64,000 nucleotides of DNA from Sphingomonadaceae bacterium (GTDB lineage Bacteria; Pseudomonadota; Alphaproteobacteria; Sphingomonadales; Sphingomonadaceae): contig CANJUF010000001.1 in the NCBI GenBank assembly GCA_947477745.1, forward strand, positions 62,001-126,000, given 5' to 3'. Numbering within the stretch: position 1 is the stretch's first letter; every line of letters starts with the position of its first letter. This document shows positions 44,171 to 53,321 of this stretch, one piece after another. The position numbers and the translations under genes were made by a program. The notes beneath the pieces are model-generated. The model had not been told where the DNA came from. It ran no database searches and saw nothing but the letters and a program-made list of their open reading frames with translations.

Positions 44171-45028
44171 TCAACAGTGTTGCGCAACGTCCTCGCCGTA
44201 GCGGGTGATGGCGTCGCATTTGGCACCGATATCCACCGCGTCCTCGGGATAGGGCCTCACCGCAATTCCGGTGACGCCGAGCTCTTCGAGCAAGGCTACG
44301 CGCTCCAGATCGGGCGGCTCCATCGTGCAGGCAATGATTTCGAAGGGCTGCCCCGCGCGCGGGCCATTGGCCCGCATTTCCAGCAGCTGCGGAATGACGC
44401 CGCCCAGGTCGCCCGGATCGGCGTAGGCGGCGATCCAACCGTCGCCCAGCGTAGCGGCGCGGCGCAGCGCCGGGGCTGCATGGCCGCCGACATAGATCGG
44501 CACCGGACGCGCCGGGACAGGGCTCATGATCAGGCGGTCGAAATCATAATACCTGCCGTGGAATTCCGCCCAGCCGGGCGAAAGGCAGACGCGAATGATT
44601 TCCATTATTTCGTCGAGCCGCGCGCCGCGCGAAGGCATGTCCTCATTGAGCCACTTGAACTCTTCGAGCATCCACGACGTTCCGACCCCGAGCGCGATCC
44701 TGCCGGGGAACATCGCCTCGGCCGTGCCCAGCGCCTTTGCCAGCAGCAGCGGTTGGCGCAGGATGGCCTTGAGGACGGCGGTGTAAAAATGGAGGTTCTC
44801 GGTCACCGCGGCGAGTGCCGGTATGGCCGTATAAGGATCGACGAACGGAATATCGGGTTCCCAATGGCGCAACCCGTCTTCGCTGTAGGGATAATCTCCC
44901 GTGACCTTCTCTGGATGAAACACGCAGTCGGGCAAAGCCATCGCGTGCCAGCCGCTCCGGTCGGCGGCCTTGCCCACAGCCAAGACCTGATCAACTGGTA
45001 CATTGGGAGTGAAAAGGGTGAATTTCAT
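44171..45028 (-). CDS. LLM-class flavin-dependent oxidoreductase
   Basis: A 285-residue luciferase-like TIM-barrel oxidoreductase (MKFTLFTPNVPVDQVLAVGK). Recognisable elements are RIALGVGTSWMLEEFKWLNE near 115-134 and PVPIYVGGHAAPALRRAA near 188-205, with the GDGW motif after it. The cofactor may be F420 or FMN. ATG 45028 was chosen over a longer upstream frame because it begins the first barrel strand. It follows the EthD gene (gap about 43 nt) on the same strand, so the two are likely co-transcribed. Substrate unknown. Confidence 0.83.
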   Translation of the reverse strand: MKFTLFTPNVPVDQVLAVGKAADRSGWHAMALPDCVFHPEKVTGDYPYSEDGLRHWEPDIPFVDPYTAIPALAAVTENLHFYTAVLKAILRQPLLLAKALGTAEAMFPGRIALGVGTSWMLEEFKWLNEDMPSRGARLDEIMEIIRVCLSPGWAEFHGRYYDFDRLIMSPVPARPVPIYVGGHAAPALRRAATLGDGWIAAYADPGDLGGVIPQLLEMRANGPRAGQPFEIIACTMEPPDLERVALLEELGVTGIAVRPYPEDAVDIGAKCDAITRYGEDVAQHC

Positions 45029-45071
45029 GGCGCGCCTTTGGTAAACTAAACCCAGTAATTGACCGCCACTT

Positions 45072-45494
45072 TCAGGCGTTGGCGAAAAGTCCCTCTTGCC
45101 GCGCCTTTCCAAGATCTTCGTCAAGCACCTCGCATACCGAGGCATAGCAGTGCTCGCGATCGAACAGCGTCTCTTCGTCTTCGGATAGAATCTTCTTGTT
45201 CTCGGGCAGGGTCGCCAGCCGGTTCTGCTCTTCGAGATCGGCCCAGCTTTCAAAGACGAACTCGGTCACCACGTCGAAGGGCGATTCCATCTCGGCATCC
45301 TCGGGCCTGAGCGGCGCGCCTTCCGCCTTGGCGAAGCTGTTGGCGCTAGCGACGTAGTTGCGGCGATACTCCTTCCACAGGTGCCCCAGCATTCTGAGGC
45401 CGATGCGCGAATGCCCGTTCTCATACCGCTCACGGAATTCGGCGGGCGATAGCCCATCCTTTCGCTTGAGAAACACCATCAGTTTGACCGTCAT
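45072..45494 (-). CDS. EthD-domain protein
   Basis: A 140-residue dimeric alpha+beta barrel protein starting MTVKLMVFLKRKDGLSPAEF, with the EthD motif YENGHSRIGLRMLGH and a C-terminal VVTEFVFESWADLEEQ strand-helix. EthD proteins accompany P450 or oxygenase systems and some act as small lyases or dehydratases in catabolic pathways. ATG 45494 has GGAG 6-10 nt upstream; the frame extends further left but begins with unrelated hydrophobic sequence. It is divergent from the Ddn-like gene. Confidence 0.82.
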   Translation of the reverse strand: MTVKLMVFLKRKDGLSPAEFRERYENGHSRIGLRMLGHLWKEYRRNYVASANSFAKAEGAPLRPEDAEMESPFDVVTEFVFESWADLEEQNRLATLPENKKILSEDEETLFDREHCYASVCEVLDEDLGKARQEGLFANA

Positions 45495-45522
45495 CGTTTT
45501 CTCCGTCTCTGCGCAATTAATA

Positions 45523-45533
45523 CATATACGTAA
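45523..45533 (-). promoter_or_regulatory. Operator-like word TTACGTATATG (site A)
   Basis: On the minus strand the 11-mer TTACGTATATG lies 29 nt upstream of the EthD start, in the divergent EthD/Ddn-like spacer. The identical 11-mer occurs at 56789-56799 in the divergent promoter of the ThDP and amidohydrolase operons. The TACGTA core is AT-rich against a GC-rich background, so a shared regulator site is plausible. Confidence 0.45.
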
Positions 45534-45616
45534 CCATAATGCCAGTGCTAGAGCTAATAGGCCAAGGAAACTTACCCTCACGCAATAAACCTGAAGCGGC
45601 CATCTGCTGTGGCATC

Positions 45617-46171
45617 ATGAAACAAACACGTCCAACCTTCGGGCCGCTCATTAGGCTCACAATCTGGTTCTCTTCTACATGGTTGGGCCAGCGCATCTAC
45701 GTGCGTCTTGTGCCGCCTGTTGATCGCTACCGGATGCTTTGGAGCAAAGGGATGTATTCGGTAAGTCCGCACAACGACCCTAATGGGGTTGGAGGTTTGG
45801 CCTTGCTCACGACGCTCGGTGCGAGGAGTGGTAAAATCCGACACACGCCGCTTGGGTTTGCGCGCGACAAGGAAAACCTCGTTATCCTTGCTTCGAATGC
45901 GGCGCGAAACCGTCACCCAGCCTGGTATTGGAACATCAAGAAAAATCCCGAAGTTACGGTGACGATTGCCGGGGGAGGGCAAGGAAGGTATCGCGCGGAT
46001 GTCGTCGAACCTGGCCCCGAACGCGATCGCCTCTGGTCTGTCCTGTGCACGATGATCCCGGGTTTCGAAGAATATCCCGCCCGAACGGGTGGCCGAGTGA
46101 TGCCGGTTATCCTTTGTACACCGATTGAAGACGTCAACGATACGCCCCAATGCCGCGGACACGACGGATGA
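45617..46171 (+). CDS. Deazaflavin/nitroreductase (Ddn-like) family protein
   Basis: A 184-residue protein of the split beta-barrel Ddn family (F420-dependent nitro/quinone reductase group): ALLTTLGARSGKIRHTPLGF followed by NRHPAWYWNIKKNPEVTVTI and AGGGQGRYRADVV are the family signatures. Whether it uses F420, FMN or heme in this organism is unknown. ATG 45617 (MKQTRPTFGPL) is preferred; an earlier ATG at 45539 is in frame but adds sequence not typical of the family. GC content is visibly lower than in the flanks, suggesting transfer. Confidence 0.8.
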   Translation: MKQTRPTFGPLIRLTIWFSSTWLGQRIYVRLVPPVDRYRMLWSKGMYSVSPHNDPNGVGGLALLTTLGARSGKIRHTPLGFARDKENLVILASNAARNRHPAWYWNIKKNPEVTVTIAGGGQGRYRADVVEPGPERDRLWSVLCTMIPGFEEYPARTGGRVMPVILCTPIEDVNDTPQCRGHDG

Positions 46172-46266
46172 GCACTCATCCCACGTCTGTCCACAGGAAG
46201 ACCTTGCCCCGTAGGTTCCTTTTCGACAGAGTCGGGTAGCTCAATCGATTTCCAGGAGACCGTGAG

Positions 46267-46962
46267 TTGATACGCAAAAAGCGGGGACCGTCCATGCGTC
46301 GTGCCGACCGCTATCAACAGTTGATGCGGATTGCACGGCAGCTCGTTGCTCAGGAAGGCGGGGACGCATTGACGATGACCGCCTTGGCCGAGCTGGCCGG
46401 TGTCGCCAAGCCGGTAGTGTACAGCCACTTCGGAAATTCCAGCGATGTCATCATTGAATTGCTTGACTCCCACTTCGAGCAGCTCACGCAGTCGGTTAAC
46501 GAGAAGGTCAAAGATGCGGAGACGCTGAACGACTATGTATCCTGGTTAGTGGACGCCTCCTTCGATTTCGAAAACGCCAGCGATCTGCCGATCCGCAAGA
46601 TCACCAACGGTTTTTCTTCAGACCAGCGTGTCAACGATGCATACCTGCGCCACGAGGACGAATTTGTCAGTCATTGGTCGCTACTTCTGCGTGCCTGCGG
46701 AGCCAGCCAAAACGAGGTTGATCTGGCAGCCTATGCAATTTCGACAATGATCAGTAATACGGTCTATACCTACGCTTTGAAGCCGCGACAGAAACTGGCC
46801 AGGGAAACCACGAAGAAACTTCTGATCTCCCTGATTGAATCCGTCGCCCCGGACGCGCGCAAGAAGTTCAATCCGAAATCCCTGAAGCTTACGGCCGCAA
46901 GCACAAGCAAGCCGTCTCCGGCAAAGCCTTTGCCACGAGCAAGGGTGACCGCGAAGGCCTGA
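46267..46962 (+). CDS. TetR/AcrR-family transcriptional regulator
   Basis: A 231-residue repressor-type protein with the TetR N-terminal helix-turn-helix (LTMTALAELAGVAKPVVYSH near residues 36-55) and a helical ligand-binding core (EFVSHWSLLLRACGASQNEV). The C-terminus is basic and Lys/Ala/Ser/Pro-rich. The start is TTG 46267 with AGGAG at 46253-46257 (8-nt spacing); ATG 46294 (MRRADRYQQL) is an alternative. It is the only transcription regulator in the catabolic island, so it is the best candidate for controlling these operons. Confidence 0.85.
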   Translation: MIRKKRGPSMRRADRYQQLMRIARQLVAQEGGDALTMTALAELAGVAKPVVYSHFGNSSDVIIELLDSHFEQLTQSVNEKVKDAETLNDYVSWLVDASFDFENASDLPIRKITNGFSSDQRVNDAYLRHEDEFVSHWSLLLRACGASQNEVDLAAYAISTMISNTVYTYALKPRQKLARETTKKLLISLIESVAPDARKKFNPKSLKLTAASTSKPSPAKPLPRARVTAKA

Positions 46963-46984
46963 CCTCAATCCTTGACGGAAAACC

Positions 46985-46996
46985 TACGGCTCCGTA
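46985..46996. promoter_or_regulatory. Palindrome TACGG-CT-CCGTA upstream of PhyH gene
   Basis: Perfect 5-2-5 palindrome (TACGG 46985-46989, CCGTA 46992-46996) followed by an AT-rich TATATTTT, about 55 nt upstream of the PhyH-type start and 23 nt after the TetR stop. A candidate operator; half-sites resemble the TACGTA words at 45527 and 56790. Confidence 0.4.
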
Positions 46997-47050
46997 TATT
47001 TTCAGCCAGGCCGCGTTGATGGCCCTGATGATTTCGGGAGAATTGCTGTC

Positions 47051-48010
47051 ATGGCCGAAGCTGTTGCTCTTCGTCAGGAAGGTCCGCACCGGACCAGCCA
47101 TGCAATGCCTCCATCGGTACGCAATGCGCAGGCAGGCCTCCGCACGTTGGCGGAGCACGGCGTCGTCATTCATGAGAACGTGATCAGCGACGAATTCGCG
47201 GACCGTCTGCGGAATCGCATGGACGAGCAGGCATACATGGAGCGCAAGCTCGGACTGGGCAACGTCAGTGGAGAGACCGGCGCCAGCGCAAAGCCGACCA
47301 TCGGCCGGGACGGAGACATCCGCAATGCGCAGGTCGGCGAACTATCCGACCCAATCTACCAGCTGATGTTTTCGCTACCCAACAAGGGGCAGGTGTTTCG
47401 CGAGCTGATGATGCACGAAACGCTTCATCACTATGCAAACGAGCATCTGCTCGGCTCTCACTGGACGGTGTGGGGGATGAACGGCATCATTACCCGTCGC
47501 GGAGCGGCTGAACAATTCCTGCATACCGATACCTCGATCGTGCCCGCAGCGATGCTGACCCGGCCGGTGATGATCAATTGCTTCGTTTGCGTTTCGGATT
47601 TCGACATCGAAATGGGACCGACCGGATTCGTGCCGGGATCACATCTCGGCCCGCCGCCGCGCAACGATGGCGATGAATGGACATCGCGCGCTGTCGCAGC
47701 AGCCAGGAAAGGCTCGGTCATCATCTGGGACGGCAGCACTTGGCACGGGCAAACCGAGAACCGGTCTGACAAGGCTCGCTATGCGATCGCGCTAAGTTTC
47801 TGCCTGTTCGCCCTGCGTCCCGGCGAGAATTTCTGCGCCAGCATCCAGGATGATGTACTCGCCAGGCTCAGCGAGGACGAAAAGCGCGTACTTGGTTTTG
47901 AGACGACCATGGTCGGCGCCATGAATGCTTTTGGCCCCCGCAATGCGCATGACCAACACCATGGAATTGGTAGTTCTCCCGCCTTTATTCCGGAGCTGCA
48001 CCGCGACTGA
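47051..48010 (+). CDS. Phytanoyl-CoA dioxygenase (PhyH)-family protein
   Basis: A 319-residue Fe(II)/2-oxoglutarate-dependent dioxygenase. The iron ligands are visible as HTD in EQFLHTDTS (His, Asp) and the distal His in STWHGQTEN; the Arg that binds 2-oxoglutarate is likely the one in KARYAIALSF. It would hydroxylate a C-H bond of a lipophilic substrate or its CoA ester. The ATG 47051 has GGGAG at 47036-47040. It follows the TetR gene by 88 nt on the same strand and converges on the P450 gene with a 3-nt gap. Confidence 0.85.
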   Translation: MAEAVALRQEGPHRTSHAMPPSVRNAQAGLRTLAEHGVVIHENVISDEFADRLRNRMDEQAYMERKLGLGNVSGETGASAKPTIGRDGDIRNAQVGELSDPIYQLMFSLPNKGQVFRELMMHETLHHYANEHLLGSHWTVWGMNGIITRRGAAEQFLHTDTSIVPAAMLTRPVMINCFVCVSDFDIEMGPTGFVPGSHLGPPPRNDGDEWTSRAVAAARKGSVIIWDGSTWHGQTENRSDKARYAIALSFCLFALRPGENFCASIQDDVLARLSEDEKRVLGFETTMVGAMNAFGPRNAHDQHHGIGSSPAFIPELHRD

Positions 48011-48013
48011 ATT

Positions 48014-49246
48014 CTAGTCGAACTTCACATAAAGGTGCTTCGGGTAGCGCAGCATCGCGCCTTGAATGACCGGCGGCGGCATGTCCGGATCCAGCCGCAG
48101 GTTGGGTAAGCCATCGAGCAGCGCATTCATCGCGCGGGTAACCTCGAGCTTGGCGAGGTGCTGGCCGACGCACATGTGCGGCCCGAAGGCAAAGATAACG
48201 GGCGGCCTGGTCTTCTGGCGGAAGATGTCGAACTTCGCGCCGTCCTTGAACACCCGCTCGTCGCAATTGGCGGCAGTCAGCACTGCGACGATGGTTGAGC
48301 CAGCCGGAACCGTCACGCCGCCGATCTCGACATCGCGCGCGGCGGTGCGTTCGGTCCAGTTGACCGGCGATTCCCAGCGGAGCCCTTCCTCGATTGCCTG
48401 CGGCAGCAGGCTGCGATCCGCGCGCAAGGCTTCGAGCTGATCCGGGTTCGTCAGCAAGCCGGTGAGGAGGACGCTGGTGCCGCGAAATGTGGTGTCGCCC
48501 GCGGCATTGATGAGCTGGCGCAGGAACGAGACGATCACGTCCTCGGGAAGCTTCTCGCCGTCGACTTCTGCGTTGATCAGCAATGAGGCGAGATCGTCCT
48601 GCGGGCGTTTGCGGCGTTCCTCGACCAGCGCCTGGAAATAGACGCCGAGCTTGCGACCTGCCTCCAGTCCCTCAGGCGTGTAGACCAGGTTCTGCGCAGC
48701 CGCGAGCTTGTGGAAGACCGGACCGTCACCCTCGGGCAAGGCGAGCTGGCGATAGATGATCTCGAACGGATAGAGCTTGGTGAATTCCTGCACGAGATCG
48801 GCGGTGCCGCGCCGCCGGAACTTTGCGATCAGGTCCTGCACCACCACTTCGACGATTTCGTCGCCCCAGCGCGCAATGTTCTGCGGCAGGAACGCCTTCT
48901 GGAACAGTCGGCGATAGCGTGTGTGCTCGGGCGCATCCATTGCCGAAAGCGTGCGCCCGAAGGTCAGGCCCAGCGTGTGCTGGAAGCATTCGTTAGTGAA
49001 AGTCTGTGGATCGAAAAACGTGTCCGACACGTCCTGATAGGACAGCAATGTGTAGGTCGGCCGGTCCGAAGGCCAGTCGAACCCCATGAGGCTCATGAAC
49101 GAGCCTTCGACGACGTCACCCTTTTCCGCGCGCAGCCGCTCAAGATGCTCGTGGATGTCGGCAAGTTCGCCGAAAACCCCCTCTTCGGCCTTGAAGGGAT
49201 CATAGGTCGGGTCGTCGAAATCCTCGATCGTGGGAAGCGTCGCCAT
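48014..49246 (-). CDS. Cytochrome P450
   Basis: A 410-residue soluble bacterial P450. It has the I-helix oxygen-activation motif AGDTT (249-253), the E287-x2-R290 K-helix pair and the heme loop FAFGPHMCVGQ with the Cys ligand C359. It would hydroxylate or oxidatively cleave a substrate with electrons from a ferredoxin not encoded nearby. The start MATLPTIEDF (ATG 49246) was chosen because GGAG lies 6 nt upstream; ATG 49258 precedes it in frame. It is the last gene of the Rieske-FAD-amidohydrolase-GMC-P450 operon. Confidence 0.92.
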   Translation of the reverse strand: MATLPTIEDFDDPTYDPFKAEEGVFGELADIHEHLERLRAEKGDVVEGSFMSLMGFDWPSDRPTYTLLSYQDVSDTFFDPQTFTNECFQHTLGLTFGRTLSAMDAPEHTRYRRLFQKAFLPQNIARWGDEIVEVVVQDLIAKFRRRGTADLVQEFTKLYPFEIIYRQLALPEGDGPVFHKLAAAQNLVYTPEGLEAGRKLGVYFQALVEERRKRPQDDLASLLINAEVDGEKLPEDVIVSFLRQLINAAGDTTFRGTSVLLTGLLTNPDQLEALRADRSLLPQAIEEGLRWESPVNWTERTAARDVEIGGVTVPAGSTIVAVLTAANCDERVFKDGAKFDIFRQKTRPPVIFAFGPHMCVGQHLAKLEVTRAMNALLDGLPNLRLDPDMPPPVIQGAMLRYPKHLYVKFD

Positions 49247-49274
49247 AGTCCTCTCCATGCACCCCGGTGTCGGC

Positions 49275-50894
49275 TCAGACCCGCAATTCTTCTTGGATGA
49301 TCTCGCAGGCCCGCCAGGCTATCGCCATGACCGGGCCCATCGTATTCGCCGAGACCTGCTCGGGCATTACTGAGCAGTCCACCACGCGCAGGCCTTGCAC
49401 GCCGCGAACCCGTAGGCTGGCGTCAAGCACAGCGCCCTTGTCGTGAACACTGCCCATGCGGCAGGTGCCGATGCTGTGATAGGCGGACGAGCCGAAGCGC
49501 CGCGCGGCATCGATGATTTCGTCGTCGCTTTGCGCCTTGGCCAGTTCGCCGGTCTCGCCGACTACGAAAGGCTGCATGACAGGATCGGACATGATTTTGC
49601 GCATCAGCCGGACCGCCGCCACGGTCACCTGCCGATCATAATCGGAATCGAGATAGCGCGGGCGTATCACCGGCAGGTCGCCGGGATCGCTCGATGCGGC
49701 CTCGACCATCCCCTGGCTGGTTCCGCGCAAGGGGAACACCGCGAAGTGGCCGCCAGGCTCGGCTTCCATCTCGATCTTTTCGAGCCCCGGCCTCTGGTCG
49801 AGCGAATAGGGCGCGAACAGGAACTCCGCATCCGCCCTGCCGCTGCCCGAAGCGACGTCGGCAAACATCGAGATCCGATGCGAGCCGTAGCCCAGTGGCC
49901 CGCCCCTCGTGACCATATACCGAAGTGCGCTAAGGCCCTGACGAAAGCCCCTGAGATCGCGGTTCTCGCTGTCCTGATGGCGGCGCAGGCGCCACTGCGG
50001 CTGCACGCAGTAATGATCGCGGTAGTTGCTCCCCACTCCTTCGCTGGCGCGGACGACCGGAACACCGATCCGGTTCAGCAGCGCTGCCGGCCCGACTCCG
50101 GAGATCTGCAGAATACGCGGCGATTCGATGGTTCCGGTGCACAGGATGATTTCCCGCGAGGCCCGGATTTCAAGGGTATCGCTACCCCGGCGGCAGGTGA
50201 CGGCGCAGGCGCGCTTATCCGCATCGAACAGGATGCGCTCGACCCTCGTCCCGGTCATTATCTGGAGATGGGGCCGCCGCCGGACATGCGGCGGCAGAAA
50301 CGCGCGCGCCGCGCTGACGCGCTTGCCGGACTTGTCGATGTTTTCCGCGACCGAACCGGCGCCCACCTGATCGAGAAGGTTCGGCTCTTCCTTGAACGGC
50401 AGGCCGTTTGCGCCCGCCGCTTCGATCATCGCGCGCAGCAAAGGAGGAAAACTTGTAGCGACGCGGATCGGAAGCGCGCCGCCGCGCCCCCGCCATTCGG
50501 TCTGCGGCAGCAGGTGGTCTTCAAGCGCGGTGAAGCACCGCTGCATATCGCGCCAGCCCCAGCCGGCAAGCCCGAGCTCTTCCCAGCGGTCATAGTCGGC
50601 GGGCTGGCCGCGGTGATAGACCATCCCGTTGATGCCGCTCGACCCGCCGAGCATGCGGCCGCGCATCATGACCTCCGGCTTGATCCAGTCGGCATCGGGC
50701 TGGGTCGGATAGTAGTAGGTAAACTCGGGATCGCTGAGCAGCTTTGCCATGCCCTTGGGCACGCGGATCAGCGGATTGCGGTCATTGGGACCGGCTTCGA
50801 GCACGACGACCCGAAGGCCCGGATCCTCGGAGAGACGACCGGCCAGAAGCGATCCCGCGGTTCCGCCCCCGGCGATGATGATGTCAGCTTGCAT
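49275..50894 (-). CDS. GMC-family FAD oxidoreductase
   Basis: A 539-residue GMC flavoprotein (choline dehydrogenase type): FAD-binding GGGTAGSLLAGRL near residues 9-21, the GMC signature RGRMLGGSSGINGMVYHRG near 80-98, and the C-terminal catalytic His in AYHSIGTCRMG followed by MPEQVSANTMGPVMAI. It oxidises a primary or secondary alcohol to the carbonyl. It overlaps the upstream amidohydrolase by 11 nt and precedes P450 by 28 nt. Confidence 0.93.
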   Translation of the reverse strand: MQADIIIAGGGTAGSLLAGRLSEDPGLRVVVLEAGPNDRNPLIRVPKGMAKLLSDPEFTYYYPTQPDADWIKPEVMMRGRMLGGSSGINGMVYHRGQPADYDRWEELGLAGWGWRDMQRCFTALEDHLLPQTEWRGRGGALPIRVATSFPPLLRAMIEAAGANGLPFKEEPNLLDQVGAGSVAENIDKSGKRVSAARAFLPPHVRRRPHLQIMTGTRVERILFDADKRACAVTCRRGSDTLEIRASREIILCTGTIESPRILQISGVGPAALLNRIGVPVVRASEGVGSNYRDHYCVQPQWRLRRHQDSENRDLRGFRQGLSALRYMVTRGGPLGYGSHRISMFADVASGSGRADAEFLFAPYSLDQRPGLEKIEMEAEPGGHFAVFPLRGTSQGMVEAASSDPGDLPVIRPRYLDSDYDRQVTVAAVRLMRKIMSDPVMQPFVVGETGELAKAQSDDEIIDAARRFGSSAYHSIGTCRMGSVHDKGAVLDASLRVRGVQGLRVVDCSVMPEQVSANTMGPVMAIAWRACEIIQEELRV

Positions 50895-51918
50895 CCTGGC
50901 CCAGGCGGTAGATGCGGTTGGCGGTCTCGAAAAAGAGGCTGTGCTGTTCGTCGGCGGACAGGTCAGCGGCCATGCGCTTGAAGGCGTTCCACAGCACGGT
51001 GCCGCTCGTCAGCGCGCGATCAACTGGGAAATTGCTTTCGAACATGCAGCGATGCGGACCGAAAAGCTCGATCGTGCGCCGCACGTAACGGCCCTGCACA
51101 TCGGCCATCTTCTGCGAGCTCCACGGCGCGGAAGCGTCTTCGTCCGCGCACAGGCCGGTTAGCGGCATGTTGAGACCGCCAAGCTTGACCGCGACATTGG
51201 GGCATTGCGCAAGGCGCGAGATCAGGAGTTCCCACTCGGCAAATACCGCATCGGGATCGCTGGCAAAGCGGCCGATCCCCATCGGCGCGCCGACATGGTC
51301 GAGAACGAAGGTCGTGTCTTCGAACTCCCGCGCAAGAGCAATGAGATCGGGCATTTGCGGGTGCATCAGCCACACGTCGAGCACCAGACCGCGAGATGCG
51401 AGCTCGCCAACCGCCTGACGAAACGCCGGTTCGATCAACATCCCGGCCCGCGTGCCCATGTCATAAGGCATGTCCGCATCCCATGCGGTCAGCGAACGCA
51501 CGCCGCGCAGGCGCGGCGAGGCCTCGATATGCGCGTCGAGCACTTCGGCGACCGCACTGCCGCGCAGCATTTCAACCCCGGCGACGATTCCGGCGACCGC
51601 CTCCGCGATCCTTCCGCCGCGCGACTGCGCTTGACGCGCCACGCTTTCGGCAAAGTCGGTCTCTCCAACACCGGCCAGATGCGGCGGTCCATCGGCGCGG
51701 TGTTCGACGCCCGATTCCACGTACATCGTGGCGATGATGTTGTGCCCGCAACCGACCTTGTAGGCGAACAGGGCTTCCGTCCCCCAGGCCTCGCTGCCGG
51801 GAACGGGCGAGACTGGCCAGATATGGTGGTGCGGATCGATGATCGGCAGGTCCGGCTCGATTGGCGCCTCGACGATCAGGTTACGCCAGGCATCCCTGTT
51901 CGCTACATCGCCGGTCAC
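50884..51918 (-). CDS. Metal-dependent hydrolase of the amidohydrolase_2 family
   Basis: A 344-residue TIM-barrel protein with the metal motif DPHHHIWP near residue 28, the central barrel His in FVLDHVGAP and a C-terminal ESNFPVD containing the metal-binding Asp. Family members hydrolyse lactones (such as 2-pyrone-4,6-dicarboxylate) or decarboxylate aromatic acids. The start is GTG 51918 preceded by GGGAGGAG (5-nt spacing), overlapping the FAD dehydrogenase stop (GTGA). Frames further upstream run inside that gene. Confidence 0.87.
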   Translation of the reverse strand: MTGDVANRDAWRNLIVEAPIEPDLPIIDPHHHIWPVSPVPGSEAWGTEALFAYKVGCGHNIIATMYVESGVEHRADGPPHLAGVGETDFAESVARQAQSRGGRIAEAVAGIVAGVEMLRGSAVAEVLDAHIEASPRLRGVRSLTAWDADMPYDMGTRAGMLIEPAFRQAVGELASRGLVLDVWLMHPQMPDLIALAREFEDTTFVLDHVGAPMGIGRFASDPDAVFAEWELLISRLAQCPNVAVKLGGLNMPLTGLCADEDASAPWSSQKMADVQGRYVRRTIELFGPHRCMFESNFPVDRALTSGTVLWNAFKRMAADLSADEQHSLFFETANRIYRLGQDAS

Positions 51919-53321
51919 GCTTCTCCTCCCATCGCGAAGCGCGCGGCATTGCGGCCAGCGACGCGGCCGAACACGGTGCAGTTCGCCACAGAATTTCCGC
52001 TGCCCACGTAGATCGAGCCGAGCACGCCGCCGACGCATTCCCCGGCAGCATAAAGGCCGGGGATCGGCAGGCTGTTTTCGTGGATGACGCAGGCTTCGTG
52101 GTCGGTGCGCATGCCGATGGCGGTCAGCGCCAGCATGTTCAGCTTCATCTGCACACCGTAGAACGGGGCGGTTGTGATCGGGCGCAGCACCTCGGCAGGT
52201 TTGAGATAGTCCGAATCCTCTCCCGCATCGACGAGCTGGTTGTAGCGTTTCACCGATCCGGCAAGGTTGGCTTCCGGCAGGCCCATCTGCTGCGCCAGCG
52301 CTTCGATCGTATCGGCCCGGAATACATGGCCTAGTGCGACATGATCGTCGACGGCCGCGCTCGTCCACGCCTGCTGCAGATAATCGGTCTCGGGCAGCAA
52401 GATCCGCATGTAAGGCTCGACGTCAGAGGGCCTTACCATCGCACGCTTGCTGGCATCGTCGAACACCATGAAGCCCAGCGTGCCGGGCTGCGACAGGAAC
52501 GCGACTTCGGACGCGGAATAGGATTCAGATTCGTTGTAGAAGCGTCTGCCCAGCCGGTTCACGACCATCATGTATCCCGGCAGATAGCCGCCGCCGAACG
52601 GCCATGCCGGCGCCCGCGATCCGAGTCCGGAGAGGATCTGTGCGCCGACCTGTTCGGCAAGCACGATCGCATCGCCTCGCGCCCACGGGGTGCTCTGATG
52701 ATATAGCGGTCCGTTCGCTTGATCGAGAACGCCGGGCATCCAGCGATCGAGCATATCGTGATTTGCAGACATGCCGCCCGTGGCGACGATCACCGCGCCG
52801 GCGCTGATCTCGTCCGCGCCAACCCCGATCCCGGCAACCGCACCGTCTTTCTGGACAAGCCGATCCACGCGCGTTCCCAGCGCAATGTCGACATTGCCGA
52901 ATTGATTGAGCTGTCCGCTCAGTGTCTCGATGATCGCCGCGCCGCCATGCGTGACGTGGCCGCGCGCGCGGTCCTCCTCGCCGGACTTGATAACATCGAT
53001 AACCTCGACCCCGAGGTCGCTCAGCCATTCCAGCGTTTCCGGCGCATCGTAGCACAGCCGCCGCGCCAGCGACGGTTGCACGAGCCACTGGTTGGCAGTC
53101 ACATAATGGCGAAACAGCCGGTCCGGCTCGTCGTCGATGCCGCGCTCTTTCTGGAACCGGGTGCCCGCCGCCATCATCATTCCGGTCGAAAGCTTGCTCG
53201 ATCCGCCCACAGCGCCTTCGGATTCGACCATCAGGACGCGCACACCCGCCGCTGCGGCTTCAAGCGCGGCGCAATGCCCCGCAAAGCCCGAGCCAATGAT
53301 CACGACATCGAAATCGGGCAT
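51915..53321 (-). CDS. FAD-binding dehydrogenase (fumarate reductase / 3-ketosteroid dehydrogenase-like)
   Basis: A 468-residue flavoprotein starting MPDFDVVIIGSGFAGHCAAL with the FAD motif GSGFAG, GGSSKLSTGMMMAAG near residue 40 and the C-terminal FAD-closing segment GECVGGVLGSIYVGSGNSV. This is the fumarate reductase/KstD superfamily, which introduces double bonds next to a carbonyl or reduces enones. ATG 53321 overlaps the Rieske stop by one base (TGATG); a GTG one codon earlier is the alternative. It is directly coupled to the Rieske and amidohydrolase genes. Confidence 0.87.
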   Translation of the reverse strand: MPDFDVVIIGSGFAGHCAALEAAAAGVRVLMVESEGAVGGSSKLSTGMMMAAGTRFQKERGIDDEPDRLFRHYVTANQWLVQPSLARRLCYDAPETLEWLSDLGVEVIDVIKSGEEDRARGHVTHGGAAIIETLSGQLNQFGNVDIALGTRVDRLVQKDGAVAGIGVGADEISAGAVIVATGGMSANHDMLDRWMPGVLDQANGPLYHQSTPWARGDAIVLAEQVGAQILSGLGSRAPAWPFGGGYLPGYMMVVNRLGRRFYNESESYSASEVAFLSQPGTLGFMVFDDASKRAMVRPSDVEPYMRILLPETDYLQQAWTSAAVDDHVALGHVFRADTIEALAQQMGLPEANLAGSVKRYNQLVDAGEDSDYLKPAEVLRPITTAPFYGVQMKLNMLALTAIGMRTDHEACVIHENSLPIPGLYAAGECVGGVLGSIYVGSGNSVANCTVFGRVAGRNAARFAMGGEA

